Made by a program: the position numbers and the translations under genes. The notes under the pieces were generated by a model, which worked only from the letters and a program-made list of their open reading frames with translations, was not told the origin of the DNA and did no database searches. A stretch of DNA of 64,000 nucleotides from Cyanobium sp. NIES-981 (lineage in GTDB: Bacteria; Cyanobacteriota; Cyanobacteriia; PCC-6307; Cyanobiaceae): NCBI RefSeq assembly GCF_900088535.1, contig NZ_LT578417.1, positions 2,418,001 through 2,482,000 of the forward strand, written 5' to 3'. The stretch's first letter is position 1. Every line of letters begins with the position of its first letter. This document shows, in pieces, positions 26,933 through 36,923 of this stretch.

Positions 26933-28162
26933 TCAGGCCTGGATCAGGCCGCCGCCCACCAGCACCTCGCCTGCATAGAACACGGCCGCCTGGCCGGGCG
27001 TGATCGAGAACTGCTCCTCGGCGAACTCCAGACGCACGCGATGGGGGCGTTCAGCGGCGCGGTCGGCGTCGGTGGGGGGCAGGGGCGTGAGCAGGGCAGG
27101 CTCCGGCGCACTGCGGTAGCGCACCTGGGCCATCACCTCCAGCGGCTGGTCCGGAGCGGCCATCGACACCCAGTTCACCGCGCCCACCACGCAATCGCCG
27201 CGGGCCGCCTCACGGCGCGGGGCCACCACCACCCGGTTGAGGGCACCATCGAGCCGCACCACGTGGAGCGGTTCGCTCCAGGCCACACCAAGCCCTTTGC
27301 GCTGGCCGATGGTGAAGTGCTCGATCCCGTCGTGCCGGCCCACCACCTGGCCGTCCTGGAGCACGATCTCGCCCTGCCGGGGTGGCAGGTAGGCATCCAG
27401 GAAGGCCTTCATGGAGCCGTGATGATCGGCGAGGCAGAGGTCCTGACTCTCGGGCTTGTGGGCGGTGCGCAGCCCATGCCGCTCCGCCTCCAGGCGGGTG
27501 TCGGGCTTGGTGAGCTCCCCGAGGGGGAACACGAGGCGCCCCAGCACCTCCTGGGGCAGGTCGTAGAGGAAGTAGCTCTGATCCTTGCGGGGGTCGAGTC
27601 CCCGCAGCAGCTGATGCCGCCCGCCCCCATCCCCGGGCACGGGCAGCGGGTCGGCGGCGTCGCTGCGGCGCACGCGGGCGTAGTGGCCGGTGGCCAGCCG
27701 CTCCAGACCCCGCTGCTCCCGCGCCCAGGCCAGCATCGGAGCGAACTTCACCTGCCGGTTGCAGCGCGAGCAGGGCAGCGGCGTGATCCCCGCCGCATAG
27801 CCCTCCACGAGGAAGTCCACGATCTGGGCGCGGAAATGGTCGCGGAAGTCCACCACGTGGTGGGGCACGCCCAGCTGCTCGCAGATGCCTGCGGCGTCCA
27901 CCAGCCCCTCGGCGCAGCAGGCCCCCTTGCCGCTCATCAGCCAGAGGGTGAGCCCCTCCACCTGCCAGCCGGCCTCCACCAGCAGGGCGGCCGTGAGCGA
28001 GCTGTCCACACCGCCCGAGAGACCCACCGCCACCCGATGGTCACCCGGCCAGCTGCGCAGCCGCTCCAGGGTTTCGGCCCCTGCGCGCGTGGCGGCAGCA
28101 GTGCCGGCAGGCGGGGCGGCGGACGTGCCGGCGCGGCTCGACGCGGGGGCAGCGCTGGGCAA
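26933..28162 (-). CDS. mnmA: tRNA-specific 2-thiouridylase MnmA
   Basis: Adds sulfur to the wobble uridine of tRNAs for Lys, Glu and Gln. Present are the PP-loop [18 protein letters not shown], the [10 protein letters not shown] motif with the catalytic Cys, [21 protein letters not shown] and the second Cys in ESQDLCLAD. The C-terminal barrel ends with [20 protein letters not shown]. The start is unclear: the frame stays open to 28453, across the divergent nnr start, and contains no ATG near the conserved region. A TTG at 28162 gives 409 residues with a roughly 43-residue low-complexity N terminus and is the most reasonable choice. Confidence 0.92.
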   Translation of the reverse strand: MPSAAPASSRAGTSAAPPAGTAAATRAGAETLERLRSWPGDHRVAVGLSGGVDSSLTAALLVEAGWQVEGLTLWLMSGKGACCAEGLVDAAGICEQLGVPHHVVDFRDHFRAQIVDFLVEGYAAGITPLPCSRCNRQVKFAPMLAWAREQRGLERLATGHYARVRRSDAADPLPVPGDGGGRHQLLRGLDPRKDQSYFLYDLPQEVLGRLVFPLGELTKPDTRLEAERHGLRTAHKPESQDLCLADHHGSMKAFLDAYLPPRQGEIVLQDGQVVGRHDGIEHFTIGQRKGLGVAWSEPLHVVRLDGALNRVVVAPRREAARGDCVVGAVNWVSMAAPDQPLEVMAQVRYRSAPEPALLTPLPPTDADRAAERPHRVRLEFAEEQFSITPGQAAVFYAGEVLVGGGLIQA

Positions 28163-28218
28163 CGGACGACGGCACGGCAGTACCCCTCCATCATGAAGGG
28201 ACGTCCCCGCGGGTTGCC

Positions 28219-29919
28219 GTGCCTGCCCCCTCCTCCAGCAGCCCCCAGCCCGGTCGGGCGGTGCCGCCGCCAGTGGCGGCCCGGCAGCCGGGGCCGAGCT
28301 GGCCCGCCCGCGATGCCGGCCACCTGCTGGTGCATGGCGAGCAGATGGCGGCCCTGGAAACCGAGCTCTTCGACCGGGGCATGCCGGTGGAGGCCCTGAT
28401 GGAGAAGGCGGGCCTGGCGCTGAGCCGGAGGCTGCTGGCGCAGCACGGTGCACGGCTGCGCAGCCAGGGCGCCGTGGTGCTGGTGGGACCAGGCCACAAC
28501 GGGGGTGATGGCCTGGTGGTGGCCCGGGAGCTCCACCTGGCCGGCATCGCCGTGCGGGTGTGGTGTCCGTTCGAGCGGTGCAAGCCCCTCACGGCAGCCC
28601 ACCGCCGCTATGCGGCCTGGCTGGGCATTCCGATCGAGGCCGAGCCGCCCGATCCGGCCGGAACTGCGCTCTGGCTCGACGCCCTGTTCGGCCTGAACCA
28701 GAACCGCCCTCCCGGGGAAGCTCTGGAGGAGCTGCTCCAGGCGCGGGAGCGGGGGATGCCGAACGCTCTGGTGGCCATCGACGTGCCCACGGGCCTCTGC
28801 AGCGACAGCGGCCGCTGCCTCGGGGCCGTGGCGGCCCGCGCCTGCCGCACGCTCTGCCTGGGGCTGGTGAAGATCGGCCTGATCCAGGACCCCGCCCTGC
28901 ACTGGGTGGGCGATCTGGAGACGGTGCCGCTGGGGCTGCCGGCCGCGGTGCTGGAGGCCCTGCCGGCCGGCCAGCCCCTCGGCCTGCGCGGCGACGACCT
29001 GGCCAGCGCCCCCTGGCCCCGGCTGCCTGTGGCGGCCTCGAAATACGAACGCGGCCGGGTTCTGCTGGTTGCCGGCAGCGGACGCTATCCGGGAGCTGCC
29101 CAGCTGGCCCTGCAGGGGGCCAGCGCCACGGGCTGCGGCAGCCTGCGCATGGCGGCCCCCACGGTTCTGGCCGGGGCTCTCACCGCCAGGGCGCCCCACC
29201 TGGTGCTGGACCCGCCCCTTGGCTGCGATGCGGCGGGAGCCCTGTTGCTCGCAGGCCTGGCCGACCTCGAGCTGCAGCGACTCGACGCCGTGCTGGTAGG
29301 CCCCGGCCTGGGCCGGCTGGATCCAGGGCTGGGTGCACCCGGTGCCGCCGCAGAGCGCCGGGCCTGGGAGCTGCTGCTGCAGTTTCCAGGCCTGCTGGTG
29401 CTGGATGCCGATGGACTCAACCGTCTCGCCGAGGCCGGGGTCGGCGGGCCCGGGGCCAGCCCTGAAGCCTGGCTGCGCGCCCGCTCGGGGCCCACATGGC
29501 TCACGCCCCATGGGGGGGAATTCGGCCGTCTGTTTCCGGCCTGGGCCATGGCGCCGCCCCCCCAGGCCGCCTGCAGTGCCGCCGTGGCGGCGGGGGTGAA
29601 CCTGGTGCTGAAGGGGGCCCGCAGCGTGGTGGCGGGAGCGGATGGCCGCTGCTGGCAGCTCTGTGAAGCCGAGCCCAGCGCAGCCCGCGGCGGCCTCGGC
29701 GACGTGCTGGCCGGCTTTGCGGCCGGCCTGGGAGCCATGGCCATGGCCAGCACGGCCGAGGCCGGCGCCGAACTGCTGGCCTCGGCCTGCCTGGCCCACG
29801 CCATCACCGCGCGGCGGGTGCGGCGGGCCGGCGGCCCCGGCAGCTGCACCCCCATGGCGGTCGCCACGGGCCTGGCGGGGCTGGAGCCGCTGGCGAGCGG
29901 CGAAGCAACTCCTGGCTGA
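28219..29919 (+). CDS. nnr: Bifunctional NAD(P)H-hydrate epimerase/dehydratase
   Basis: A 566-residue fusion that repairs hydrated NAD(P)H. Residues 30-250 are the epimerase (YjeF N-like): [45 protein letters not shown] and [13 protein letters not shown]. The C-terminal half is the ADP/ATP-dependent dehydratase: [54 protein letters not shown] and [20 protein letters not shown]. The start GTG at 28219 is followed by a 25-residue Pro/Ser-rich stretch. It is divergent from mnmA, with about 56 bases between the chosen starts. Confidence 0.93.
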   Translation: MPAPSSSSPQPGRAVPPPVAARQPGPSWPARDAGHLLVHGEQMAALETELFDRGMPVEALMEKAGLALSRRLLAQHGARLRSQGAVVLVGPGHNGGDGLVVARELHLAGIAVRVWCPFERCKPLTAAHRRYAAWLGIPIEAEPPDPAGTALWLDALFGLNQNRPPGEALEELLQARERGMPNALVAIDVPTGLCSDSGRCLGAVAARACRTLCLGLVKIGLIQDPALHWVGDLETVPLGLPAAVLEALPAGQPLGLRGDDLASAPWPRLPVAASKYERGRVLLVAGSGRYPGAAQLALQGASATGCGSLRMAAPTVLAGALTARAPHLVLDPPLGCDAAGALLLAGLADLELQRLDAVLVGPGLGRLDPGLGAPGAAAERRAWELLLQFPGLLVLDADGLNRLAEAGVGGPGASPEAWLRARSGPTWLTPHGGEFGRLFPAWAMAPPPQAACSAAVAAGVNLVLKGARSVVAGADGRCWQLCEAEPSAARGGLGDVLAGFAAGLGAMAMASTAEAGAELLASACLAHAITARRVRRAGGPGSCTPMAVATGLAGLEPLASGEATPG

Positions 29920-29961
29920 AGGCGCGGGCCGAACGTGTGTATTCAGAAACATCAACCATGT

Positions 29962-29999
29962 GCTTTTGCAAGCAAAAGCTGAAGGGTTATGGAAATAAC
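29962..29999 (+). promoter_or_regulatory. Two adjacent inverted repeats upstream of the sigma factor gene
   Basis: The first is GCTTTTG-CAAG-CAAAAGC (29962-29979, perfect 7-bp arms) and the second GTTAT-GGAA-ATAAC (29986-29999, perfect 5-bp arms). They lie in a 130-bp gap that is markedly richer in A and T than the flanking genes, 52-89 bases before the sigma factor start. Neither is followed by a T run, so protein binding (operators) or a leader RNA structure is more likely than termination. Inference from symmetry only. Confidence 0.5.
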
Positions 30000-30050
30000 A
30001 ACGGACGCAGCCTTTTCACGCGGATAGTCTTAGTCCTCGACTGCCGACCC

Positions 30051-31031
30051 ATGAATTCCCCGTCCCTGGGCGCCCGCACCGGCGAGAGCAGTCGCACCGG
30101 CGAGAGCAGTCGCGCCAGTGAACGCAGCAGCGAGAGCAGTCGCAGGCGCAGCAGTGATCCGATCAGCTGGTACCTGGCCAGCATCGGCCGCGAACCTCTG
30201 CTCACTCCTGCCGAGGAGATCGAACTCGGCAACCAGGTGCAGACCATGATGCAGCTGGTGGAGGCCGGCAAGCCCGCCTACAGCGACCACGAGAAGAAAC
30301 TGCTGCGGATCGGCAGGCGCTCCAAGCAGCGGATGATGAAGGCGAACCTCCGCCTCGTTGTGAGCGTGGCGAAGAAGTACCAGGGCAAGGGCCTGGAGCT
30401 GCTCGACCTCATCCAGGAAGGCTCGCTGGGGCTGGAGCGGGCCGTGGAGAAATTCGACCCCACCCGCGGCTACAAATTCTCCACCTACGCGTTCTGGTGG
30501 ATCCGCCAGAGCATGACCCGCGCCATCGCCTGCCAGTCGCGCACCATCCGCCTGCCGGTGCATCTGAGCGAACGGCTCAGCGCCATCCGCAAGGTGAGCC
30601 TTGAACTGGCCCACAAGCTGGGGGCCATGCCCAGCCGCCAGGAGATCGCCGAGGCGATGGAGATCCCCCTCGATGAGCTCGATGGCCTGCTGCGCCAGGC
30701 CCTCACCACCTCGAGCCTGGATGCCCCGGTGAATGGCGACGAGGGCCGCAGCTTCCTCGGCGACCTGATCGCCGACTCCAGCGAGGAGGAGCCCCTCGAC
30801 CGGGTGGAGCGGGGGCTCAATCACGAGCAGCTGGATCACTGGATGAATCACCTGAGCGAGCAGGAGCGCCACGTGCTCCAGCTCCGCTTCGGTCTGGCAG
30901 GCCGGGAGCGTCACACCCTGGCCGAGATCGGCCGCCAGCTCGACGTGTCGCGGGAGCGGGTGCGGCAGGTGGAGCTGAAGGCCCTGCGTAAGCTGCGCAA
31001 CCTCACCCGCCGCCTGCCCAGCGGCATCTGA
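30051..31031 (+). CDS. RNA polymerase sigma-70 factor, group 2
   Basis: A 326-residue RpoD-like sigma factor lacking region 1.1, so a group 2 (nonessential, stress or circadian-type) factor. Regions in order: 1.2 (DPISWYLASIGREPLLTPAEEIELG), 2.1-2.4 (MKANLRLVVSVAKKYQGKGLELLDLIQEGSLGLERAVEKFDPTRGYKFSTYAFWWIRQSMTRAI split across the core and -10 recognition helix), region 3, and 4.2 (HTLAEIGRQLDVSRERVRQVELKALRKLR) for the -35 element. The N terminus is a Ser/Arg-rich repeat (GESSRTGESSR...). The ATG at 30051 is chosen; an in-frame ATG at 29937 would run through the inverted repeats and is unlikely. Which Sig type it corresponds to cannot be decided here. Confidence 0.93.
   Translation: MNSPSLGARTGESSRTGESSRASERSSESSRRRSSDPISWYLASIGREPLLTPAEEIELGNQVQTMMQLVEAGKPAYSDHEKKLLRIGRRSKQRMMKANLRLVVSVAKKYQGKGLELLDLIQEGSLGLERAVEKFDPTRGYKFSTYAFWWIRQSMTRAIACQSRTIRLPVHLSERLSAIRKVSLELAHKLGAMPSRQEIAEAMEIPLDELDGLLRQALTTSSLDAPVNGDEGRSFLGDLIADSSEEEPLDRVERGLNHEQLDHWMNHLSEQERHVLQLRFGLAGRERHTLAEIGRQLDVSRERVRQVELKALRKLRNLTRRLPSGI
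30078..30143 (+). repeat. 18-bp coding repeat in the sigma factor N terminus
   Basis: The 18-bp unit ACCGGCGAGAGCAGTCGC is present exactly at 30078-30095 and 30096-30113, with a partial third copy (15 of 18 bases) at 30129-30143. It encodes repeated T-G-E-S-S-R, giving the factor a short Ser/Arg-rich disordered head. Confidence 0.85.
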
Positions 31032-31059
31032 CGCTCCGGCCCCGGGGCGTTCCGGCCCG

Positions 31060-31974
31060 GTGCGTCCGCCGCTCGTCTACCACCCCGCCTACTCGGCGCC
31101 GCTGCCGAGCAGCCATCGCTTCCCGATGGCCAAGTTCCGGCTGCTGCTGGAGCGGTTGCAGCAGCTGGAGCTGGCGGGCCCCGGGGAGCTGCATCAACCG
31201 CTGCCGGTTCCCCGGCGCTGGCTGGAGGCCGTGCACCCGCGCACCTATCACCAGGCCTTTGCCCGGGGTGAACTCAGCCGTGCCGACCAGCGGCGGATCG
31301 GTCTGCCGGCCACCGAGCCCCTGGTGCGGCGCACCTGGCTGTCGGTGGGAGGCACCCTGCTCACGGCCCGGCTGGCGCTGCGGCACGGCATCGCCTGCCA
31401 CCTGGCCGGGGGAACCCACCACGCCTTCCCGGCCTACGGCAGCGGCTTCTGCATCTTCAACGATGTGGCCGTGGCCAGCACGGTGCTGCTGGGGGAAGGG
31501 GCCGTGCGGCGCCTGATGGTGGTGGATCTGGATGTGCACCAGGGCGATGGCACCGCAGCGATCTTCGCTGCAGAACCCCGCGTGTTCACCCTGTCGGCCC
31601 ATGGGGCCAGCAACTTCCCCCTGCGCAAGCAGACCAGCGACCTCGACATCCCCCTGAGCGACGGGATGGAAGACCACGAGTATCTGGTGGCGATCGGCAA
31701 CCACCTGCCGGATCTGCTGGATCAGCTGCAACCCGATCTGGTGCTGTACAACGCCGGGGTGGACCCCCACCGCGACGACCGGCTGGGCAGGCTCTGCCTC
31801 AGCCACGCCGGACTGATCAACCGGGATCGGCTCGTGCTCGATGCCTGCCTGCGGCGCAGGATCCCCGTGGCCACCGTGATCGGCGGAGGCTACGGACCTC
31901 TCCAGGAGCTGGTGGAGCGCCACGCCCTGGTGTTCCGGGCTGCCGCCGAGCAGGCCAGGCTGCACGGACTCTGA
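31060..31974 (+). CDS. Histone deacetylase-family (AcuC-like) metal hydrolase
   Basis: A 304-residue member of the arginase/deacetylase fold. The active-site features are visible: LAGGTHHAFPAYGSGFCIFNDVAVA (His pair and the FCIFND stretch), VVDLDVHQGDGTA (metal-ligand Asp and His), FTLSAHGASNFP and VLYNAGVDPHRDDRLGRL (third metal Asp). Bacterial relatives deacetylate small molecules such as acetylpolyamines, or protein lysines; the substrate here is unknown. The start is GTG at 31060, 28 bases after the sigma factor stop, so the two genes may share a transcript. It converges on pdhA. Confidence 0.9.
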   Translation: MRPPLVYHPAYSAPLPSSHRFPMAKFRLLLERLQQLELAGPGELHQPLPVPRRWLEAVHPRTYHQAFARGELSRADQRRIGLPATEPLVRRTWLSVGGTLLTARLALRHGIACHLAGGTHHAFPAYGSGFCIFNDVAVASTVLLGEGAVRRLMVVDLDVHQGDGTAAIFAAEPRVFTLSAHGASNFPLRKQTSDLDIPLSDGMEDHEYLVAIGNHLPDLLDQLQPDLVLYNAGVDPHRDDRLGRLCLSHAGLINRDRLVLDACLRRRIPVATVIGGGYGPLQELVERHALVFRAAAEQARLHGL

Positions 31975-31998
31975 ACCGGGCAGCCTGCGGGGCCGGTG

Positions 31999-33129
31999 TC
32001 AGTCTTCCGCCCAGATGTAGCGGGTGAGCTCGGCGGCATCAGGTTCTGGAGCTTCGAGGGCGAAGCTCACGCAGTCGGCCACTTCGGCATCGATGTCCCT
32101 GTCGATGGCCTTGAGCTCATCGGCCGAGGCCAGGCCCTGTTCCACCAGGTGGGCCGCCAGGCGGTTGATCGGGTCGCGCTTGGCCCAGAACTCCTTCTCG
32201 GCCTCGGCCCGCAGCTCGTCGGGATCGGCCAGGGAGTGGCCGCGGTAGCGGTAGGTGAGGCACTCCAGCAGGGTGGGACCTTCCCCGGCCCTGGCCCGCT
32301 CGATGGCCCGCTGGGCCGCGGCGCGCACCGCGAGCACATCCATGCCGTCCACCTCCTCGCCGGCCATGCCGAAGGCCGCGGCCTTGCGCCAGATCTCGGG
32401 GTCACTGGTGGCCCGGTTGTGGTCCATGCCGATGGCCCACTTGTTGTTCTCCACCACGAACAGGATCGGCAGCTTCCAGAGGGCCGCCATGTTCAGGCAC
32501 TCGTAGAACTGGCCGATGTTGCAGGTGCCGTCGCCGAAGAAGGCCGCCGTCACGGCATCACTGGAAGCATCACCGAGGGCGTCGCGCTTGTAGCGGCTGG
32601 TGAAGGCCGCGCCCAGAGCCACCGGGATGCCCTCGCCGATGAAGGCATAGCCCCCCAGCAGGTGATGCTCCCGGGAGAACAGGTGCATCGAGCCGCCGCG
32701 GCCCTTGCTGCAGCCGGTTTCCTTGCCGAACAGCTCGCTCATCACCTGGCGGGCCGGCACACCGCAGCTGAGGGCATGCACGTGGTCGCGGTAGGTGCTG
32801 CAGAACCAGTCGTGCTGGGCCCGCATGGCCTTGATCACCCCCGTGCTCACGGCCTCCTGACCGTTGTAGAGGTGCACGAACCCGAACATCTTGCCGCGGT
32901 AGTACATCTCCGCGCACTTGTCCTCGAAGCGGCGGCCCAGCACCATGTCGCGATACAGCATCAGCCCCTCGTCGCGGTTCACCGTGGCCGGTGTGGCGGG
33001 ATAGAGGTTTTCGAGCCGCTCGGCATGGGGACCGGCCCCGAAGCCCCCGTCGGCGGAACAGCCCGGTGCGCCGCTGCCGGCAAGGCCGGAGGCCGCCGTG
33101 ATGTCGCGACTGGTGTCAGCCTGGGTCAT
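31999..33129 (-). CDS. pdhA: Pyruvate dehydrogenase E1 component, alpha subunit
   Basis: A 376-residue thiamine diphosphate enzyme subunit that decarboxylates pyruvate at the head of the PDH complex. The ThDP site is [33 protein letters not shown] (residues about 198-229), preceded by the activation loop [27 protein letters not shown]. The conserved phosphorylation-loop region [16 protein letters not shown] is present. The first 45 residues are a variable extension. No pdhB, E2 or E3 gene is adjacent, as is common in cyanobacteria, where the complex genes are scattered. Confidence 0.96.
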   Translation of the reverse strand: MTQADTSRDITAASGLAGSGAPGCSADGGFGAGPHAERLENLYPATPATVNRDEGLMLYRDMVLGRRFEDKCAEMYYRGKMFGFVHLYNGQEAVSTGVIKAMRAQHDWFCSTYRDHVHALSCGVPARQVMSELFGKETGCSKGRGGSMHLFSREHHLLGGYAFIGEGIPVALGAAFTSRYKRDALGDASSDAVTAAFFGDGTCNIGQFYECLNMAALWKLPILFVVENNKWAIGMDHNRATSDPEIWRKAAAFGMAGEEVDGMDVLAVRAAAQRAIERARAGEGPTLLECLTYRYRGHSLADPDELRAEAEKEFWAKRDPINRLAAHLVEQGLASADELKAIDRDIDAEVADCVSFALEAPEPDAAELTRYIWAED

Positions 33130-33278
33130 GTCGGAAAGTGCCTCAGAAAGTCCCGCGATGGGCCCCTGGTCAGGCAGGAAGCTGGCTGAACTGTACGGGG
33201 TCCGGCTGCAGGAACTGTGAGAAGGGCAGCCAAAACCGAAGACCCTGACTACAGTCGGCCCTCAGTGGCCAGCCCGGG

Positions 33279-35309
33279 TTGGAACTGCCGATCGATCACT
33301 TCCGGTTGCTCGGTGTCAGTCCGACCACGGATGCCCAGACTGTTCTGCGCACCCTGGAGCAGCGCCTCAACCGGCCGCCGGACCACGGCTTCACTCCCGA
33401 GACCCTGCAGGCCCGGGAATCACTGCTGCGCCTGAGCGCCGACCTGCTCACCAACAGCGAGCGGCGCGCGGCCTACGAGTCGGAGCTCACCGCCCTGGCC
33501 AGCAGCGAACAGCCTCTCCAGGCCGGCCTGGAGATTCCCACCAGCCGCGAACTCGGCGGGTTGCTGCTGTTGCTGGAGGCCGACCAGCCGCTCGAATGCT
33601 TCAGCCTGGCCCGGCGCTGCCTGCAGCCTCCCCAGGCCCCCACCCTCGGCAGTGGCCGCGAGACCGACCTCAGCCTGCTGGCCGGCCAGGCCTGCCTGGC
33701 GGGCGGGGCCGAACTGCAACGTCACCGCCGCTACGAGGCCGCCGCACACACCCTGCAGGAAGGCCTGCAGCTGCTCCAGCGGATGGGGCAGCATCCGGCC
33801 CTGCGCCAGCAGATCAGCGACGAGCTCAAGCGGCTGCGGCCCTTCCGGGTGCTGGATCTGCTCAGCCGCAACCTGGCGGCCTCCGAGGAGCGCGCCGAAG
33901 GCATCGCCCTGCTCGAAGACCAGGTGCGCGAGCGGGGGGGGCTGGAGGGCAGCGACGACCCCACCCTCACGCCGGAGGAGTTCCAGGCCTTCTTCAAGCA
34001 GATCCGCGCCTACCTCACGGTGCAGGAGCAGGTGGACCTGTTCAGCCGCTGGGCGGAGAGGTCCCCGGCTGCCGATTTCCTGGCCAGCACGGCCCTCACC
34101 GCCTCCGGGTTCGCCCAGCGCAAGCCGGATCGCATCGCCGCAGCCCTGCGGCGGCTGGAGGCCGCGGGCCAGGAAGGGATCCAGCCCCTGCTGGCCTGCC
34201 TGCATCTCCTCCTGGGCCAGGTGGAGGCCGCCCAGCACGCCTTCCGCCAGGGGGCGAGCCCTGAGCTCAGGGAGTGGGCGGAGCAGCAGAGCAGCGATCC
34301 GCTGGCCCAGCTCTGCGCCTACTGCACCGACTGGCTGGCCCGCGATGTGCTGCCGGGCTACCGCGACCTGGAGGCCGATCCCGACCTGGAGGCCTACTTC
34401 GCCGACCGCGACGTGCAGGCCTACATCAACCGGCTGGCGCCGACACCGCCTCCCCCGGCAGCGGCGGAACCATCCGTTCTGCCCGACCACTGGGCCAGCG
34501 ACAGCGGCGATTTCGGCAGCGGGGACCCCCTGACCCCCCAGGCCTGGAGCCCGTCCGGGGAACTGCTCGACACTGACGACACTGACGACGCTGATGACGA
34601 TGGTTTCCCTGACGACGGGCCGTGGATCGGTGGCTGGTGGCCGCGAAGCTGGCGCCTGCCCGATCTCCCCCCGCTGCCATGGCCGCCGCCGCTCTCCCGG
34701 CGCCAGGGGCGCATCACGGCCGCGGCGGCCGCCCTCCTGCTGGCCGCAGGAGCGGCACTGCTGCTGCGGCCGCGGCCCGATGCCACACCGATCCCTGTGG
34801 AGCCCAGCCCGTCCAGCGCGGTGCCGGAGCCCAAGGCAGCCCCAGGCCCCGATGCACCGCCCAGCACCCCGGCCCCAGGCGGCAGCACCCCATCCCCGAA
34901 CCAGGCCGCGCTGCCCCTGAGCGCAGCGGCACCCACCGAGGCGGAGCTGAAGGGCTTGCTGGAAACCTGGCTGGCCGCCAAGGCGGCCGTGCTCGAGGGC
35001 CAGCAGGCCCCGGTTCCCCTCGACCAGCTGGCGCGGCCTGGCCAGATCGAGCGTCTGCAGCAGGAACGCCGGGAGGACGCAGCCCGGCAGCAGACCCAGA
35101 AGATCGACGCCAGAGTGGGCGACGTGACGGTCGAGGAGCGCAGTGCCGGCCGGATCGCCATCCTGGCGACCATCAACTACAGCGACCAGAGGCTGGATGC
35201 CGAGGGCAAGCCGGCGGGCCCCAGCTCCGCCGCCACCTTGCGCAACCGCTACGTGTTCGGCCGCGATGGGGGGGTGTGGCGCCTGGCGAGCTTCGGCGCC
35301 GCCCGCTGA
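33279..35309 (+). CDS. ftn2: Cell division protein Ftn2/ZipN (ARC6 homologue)
   Basis: A 676-residue FtsZ-ring anchor of cyanobacteria and plastids. The N terminus is J-domain-like (ELPIDHFRLLGVSPTTDAQTV, then ERRAAYESEL), followed by a long helical repeat region. A strongly acidic run (DTDDTDDADDDGFPDD) and a Trp/Pro-rich linker precede one membrane span near ITAAAAALLLAAGAALLLR, then a Pro/Ser/Ala-rich periplasmic linker and the C-terminal ARC6-like domain (EAELKGLLETWLAAKAAVLEG to the end). The start is TTG at 33279, which gives the family start LELPIDHFRLLG; no ATG is available nearby. A 149-bp gap upstream separates it from the divergent pdhA and shows no gene. Confidence 0.9.
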   Translation: MELPIDHFRLLGVSPTTDAQTVLRTLEQRLNRPPDHGFTPETLQARESLLRLSADLLTNSERRAAYESELTALASSEQPLQAGLEIPTSRELGGLLLLLEADQPLECFSLARRCLQPPQAPTLGSGRETDLSLLAGQACLAGGAELQRHRRYEAAAHTLQEGLQLLQRMGQHPALRQQISDELKRLRPFRVLDLLSRNLAASEERAEGIALLEDQVRERGGLEGSDDPTLTPEEFQAFFKQIRAYLTVQEQVDLFSRWAERSPAADFLASTALTASGFAQRKPDRIAAALRRLEAAGQEGIQPLLACLHLLLGQVEAAQHAFRQGASPELREWAEQQSSDPLAQLCAYCTDWLARDVLPGYRDLEADPDLEAYFADRDVQAYINRLAPTPPPPAAAEPSVLPDHWASDSGDFGSGDPLTPQAWSPSGELLDTDDTDDADDDGFPDDGPWIGGWWPRSWRLPDLPPLPWPPPLSRRQGRITAAAAALLLAAGAALLLRPRPDATPIPVEPSPSSAVPEPKAAPGPDAPPSTPAPGGSTPSPNQAALPLSAAAPTEAELKGLLETWLAAKAAVLEGQQAPVPLDQLARPGQIERLQQERREDAARQQTQKIDARVGDVTVEERSAGRIAILATINYSDQRLDAEGKPAGPSSAATLRNRYVFGRDGGVWRLASFGAAR

Positions 35310-35390
35310 GCCACTCCCCCGGCGGCGCGGGTTTTTACGATCCTGGGCTGCGGCCACCGCCGCCCGACCCTCCCCTGCGCCCCCACCGCG

Positions 35391-36875
35391 ATGTTCGACG
35401 AGCTCTCCCAGCGGTTTGAAGACGCCGTCAAGAACCTGCGCGGCCAGGGGGCGATCAGCGAAACCAACATCGAGGGCGCCCTGAAGGACGTGCGCCGGGC
35501 GCTGCTGGAGGCGGACGTGAGCCTGCCGGTGGTGAAGGACTTCGTGGACGAGGTGCGCCGCAAGGCCGTGGGCGCCGAGGTGGTGCGCGGCATCAGCCCG
35601 GATCAGAAGTTCATCCAGGTGGTGCACGAGCAGCTCGTCGACACCATGGGGGGCGAGAACGCACCGCTGGCGGCGGGGGGCAAGCCCGGCGAACCCTCGG
35701 TGGTGCTGATGGCCGGTCTGCAGGGTGCCGGCAAGACCACCGCCACCGCCAAGCTGGGCCTCCATCTCAAGGAGCAGGGCCGGCGGGCCCTGCTGGTGGG
35801 AGCCGACGTGTATCGGCCGGCGGCCATCGAGCAGCTCAGGACCCTGGGGGGGCAGATCGGGGTGGAGGTGTTCAGCCTCGGCACCGAGGCGAAGCCCGAG
35901 GACATCGCCGCCGCCGGCGTGGCCAAGGCCCGCGAGGAGGGGCACGACACGGTGCTGGTGGACACCGCCGGCCGCCTCCAGATCGACGCGTCGATGATGG
36001 AGGAGATGGTGCGGATCCGCGAGGCCGTGCAGCCCGATGAGGTGCTGCTGGTGGTGGATTCGATGATCGGCCAGGAGGCCGCCGAACTCACCCGTGCCTT
36101 CCACGCGCAGGTGGGCATCACCGGCGCCGTGCTCACCAAGCTCGACGGCGACTCCCGCGGCGGCGCCGCCCTCTCGATCCGCAAGGTGAGCGGCGCCCCG
36201 ATCAAGTTCATCGGCACCGGAGAGAAGGTGGAGGCGCTCCAGCCGTTCCACCCCGAGCGGATGGCCAGCCGGATTCTGGGCATGGGCGATGTGCTCACCC
36301 TGGTGGAGAAGGCCCAGAAGGAGGTGGAGCTGGCCGATGTGGCGCGGATGCAGCAGAAGCTGCAGGAGGCCAGCTTCGACTTCTCCGACTTCGTGCAGCA
36401 GATGCGGCTGATCAAGCGGATGGGGTCCCTGGGGGGCCTGATGAAGATGATCCCGGGGATGAACAAGATCGACGACGGCATGCTCAAGCAGGGGGAGCAG
36501 CAGCTCGGGAAGATCGAGGCGATGATCAGCTCGATGACCGCCGCCGAGCGGGAGAATCCCGACCTGCTGGCCTCGATGCCCTCCCGCCGGCGCCGCATTG
36601 CCCAGGGCAGCGGCCACACCCCCGCCGAGGTGGACAAGGTGTTGGCCGATTTTCAGCGGATGCGGGGCTTCATGCAGCAGATGACCAAGGGCGGCGGCAT
36701 GCCCGGGATGCCCGGGATGGGGGGCATGCCTGGCATGGGCGGCGGCTTCCCCGGCATGGGGGGCTTTCCCGGCATGCCGGGGATGGGCGGCCCGGCGGGT
36801 CCAGGCGGCAGAGGGGGTGGAAGCCGCAAGGCGAACCGGCCACCGAAGAAGCGGAAGGGCTTCGGCCAGCTCTGA
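35391..36875 (+). CDS. ffh: Signal recognition particle protein Ffh (SRP54)
   Basis: A 494-residue GTPase that delivers ribosomes making membrane proteins to the translocon. The NG domain has MAGLQGAGKTTATAKLG, VGADVYRPAAIEQL, LVDTAGRLQIDASMMEEM and TKLDGDSRGGAALS. The M domain follows (MGDVLTLVEKAQKEVEL, then PGMNKIDDGML, SMPSRRRRIAQGSG). The C terminus is extended by about 45 residues dominated by Gly, Met and Pro repeats (GMPGMPGMGGMPGMGGG) before a basic end. rpsP follows after 48 bases, a gene order common in bacteria. Confidence 0.97.
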   Translation: MFDELSQRFEDAVKNLRGQGAISETNIEGALKDVRRALLEADVSLPVVKDFVDEVRRKAVGAEVVRGISPDQKFIQVVHEQLVDTMGGENAPLAAGGKPGEPSVVLMAGLQGAGKTTATAKLGLHLKEQGRRALLVGADVYRPAAIEQLRTLGGQIGVEVFSLGTEAKPEDIAAAGVAKAREEGHDTVLVDTAGRLQIDASMMEEMVRIREAVQPDEVLLVVDSMIGQEAAELTRAFHAQVGITGAVLTKLDGDSRGGAALSIRKVSGAPIKFIGTGEKVEALQPFHPERMASRILGMGDVLTLVEKAQKEVELADVARMQQKLQEASFDFSDFVQQMRLIKRMGSLGGLMKMIPGMNKIDDGMLKQGEQQLGKIEAMISSMTAAERENPDLLASMPSRRRRIAQGSGHTPAEVDKVLADFQRMRGFMQQMTKGGGMPGMPGMGGMPGMGGGFPGMGGFPGMPGMGGPAGPGGRGGGSRKANRPPKKRKGFGQL

Positions 36876-36923
36876 ACCCCACCAGGTACATTGGTTGTTT
36901 GGACACCTAGCGGCACAGCCACG

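Noticed and set aside
33130-33278. tRNA or small RNA between pdhA and ftn2
   Set aside because: No tRNA T-loop or acceptor pairing found; likely divergent promoters only.
35310-35345. Possible terminator after ftn2
   Set aside because: Only a 4-bp GC stem precedes the T run at about 35333; too weak to claim.
33420-36617. 1065-codon minus-strand open frame
   Set aside because: Runs antisense through ftn2 and ffh with Gly/His/Leu-rich low-complexity product; typical long shadow in 70% GC DNA.
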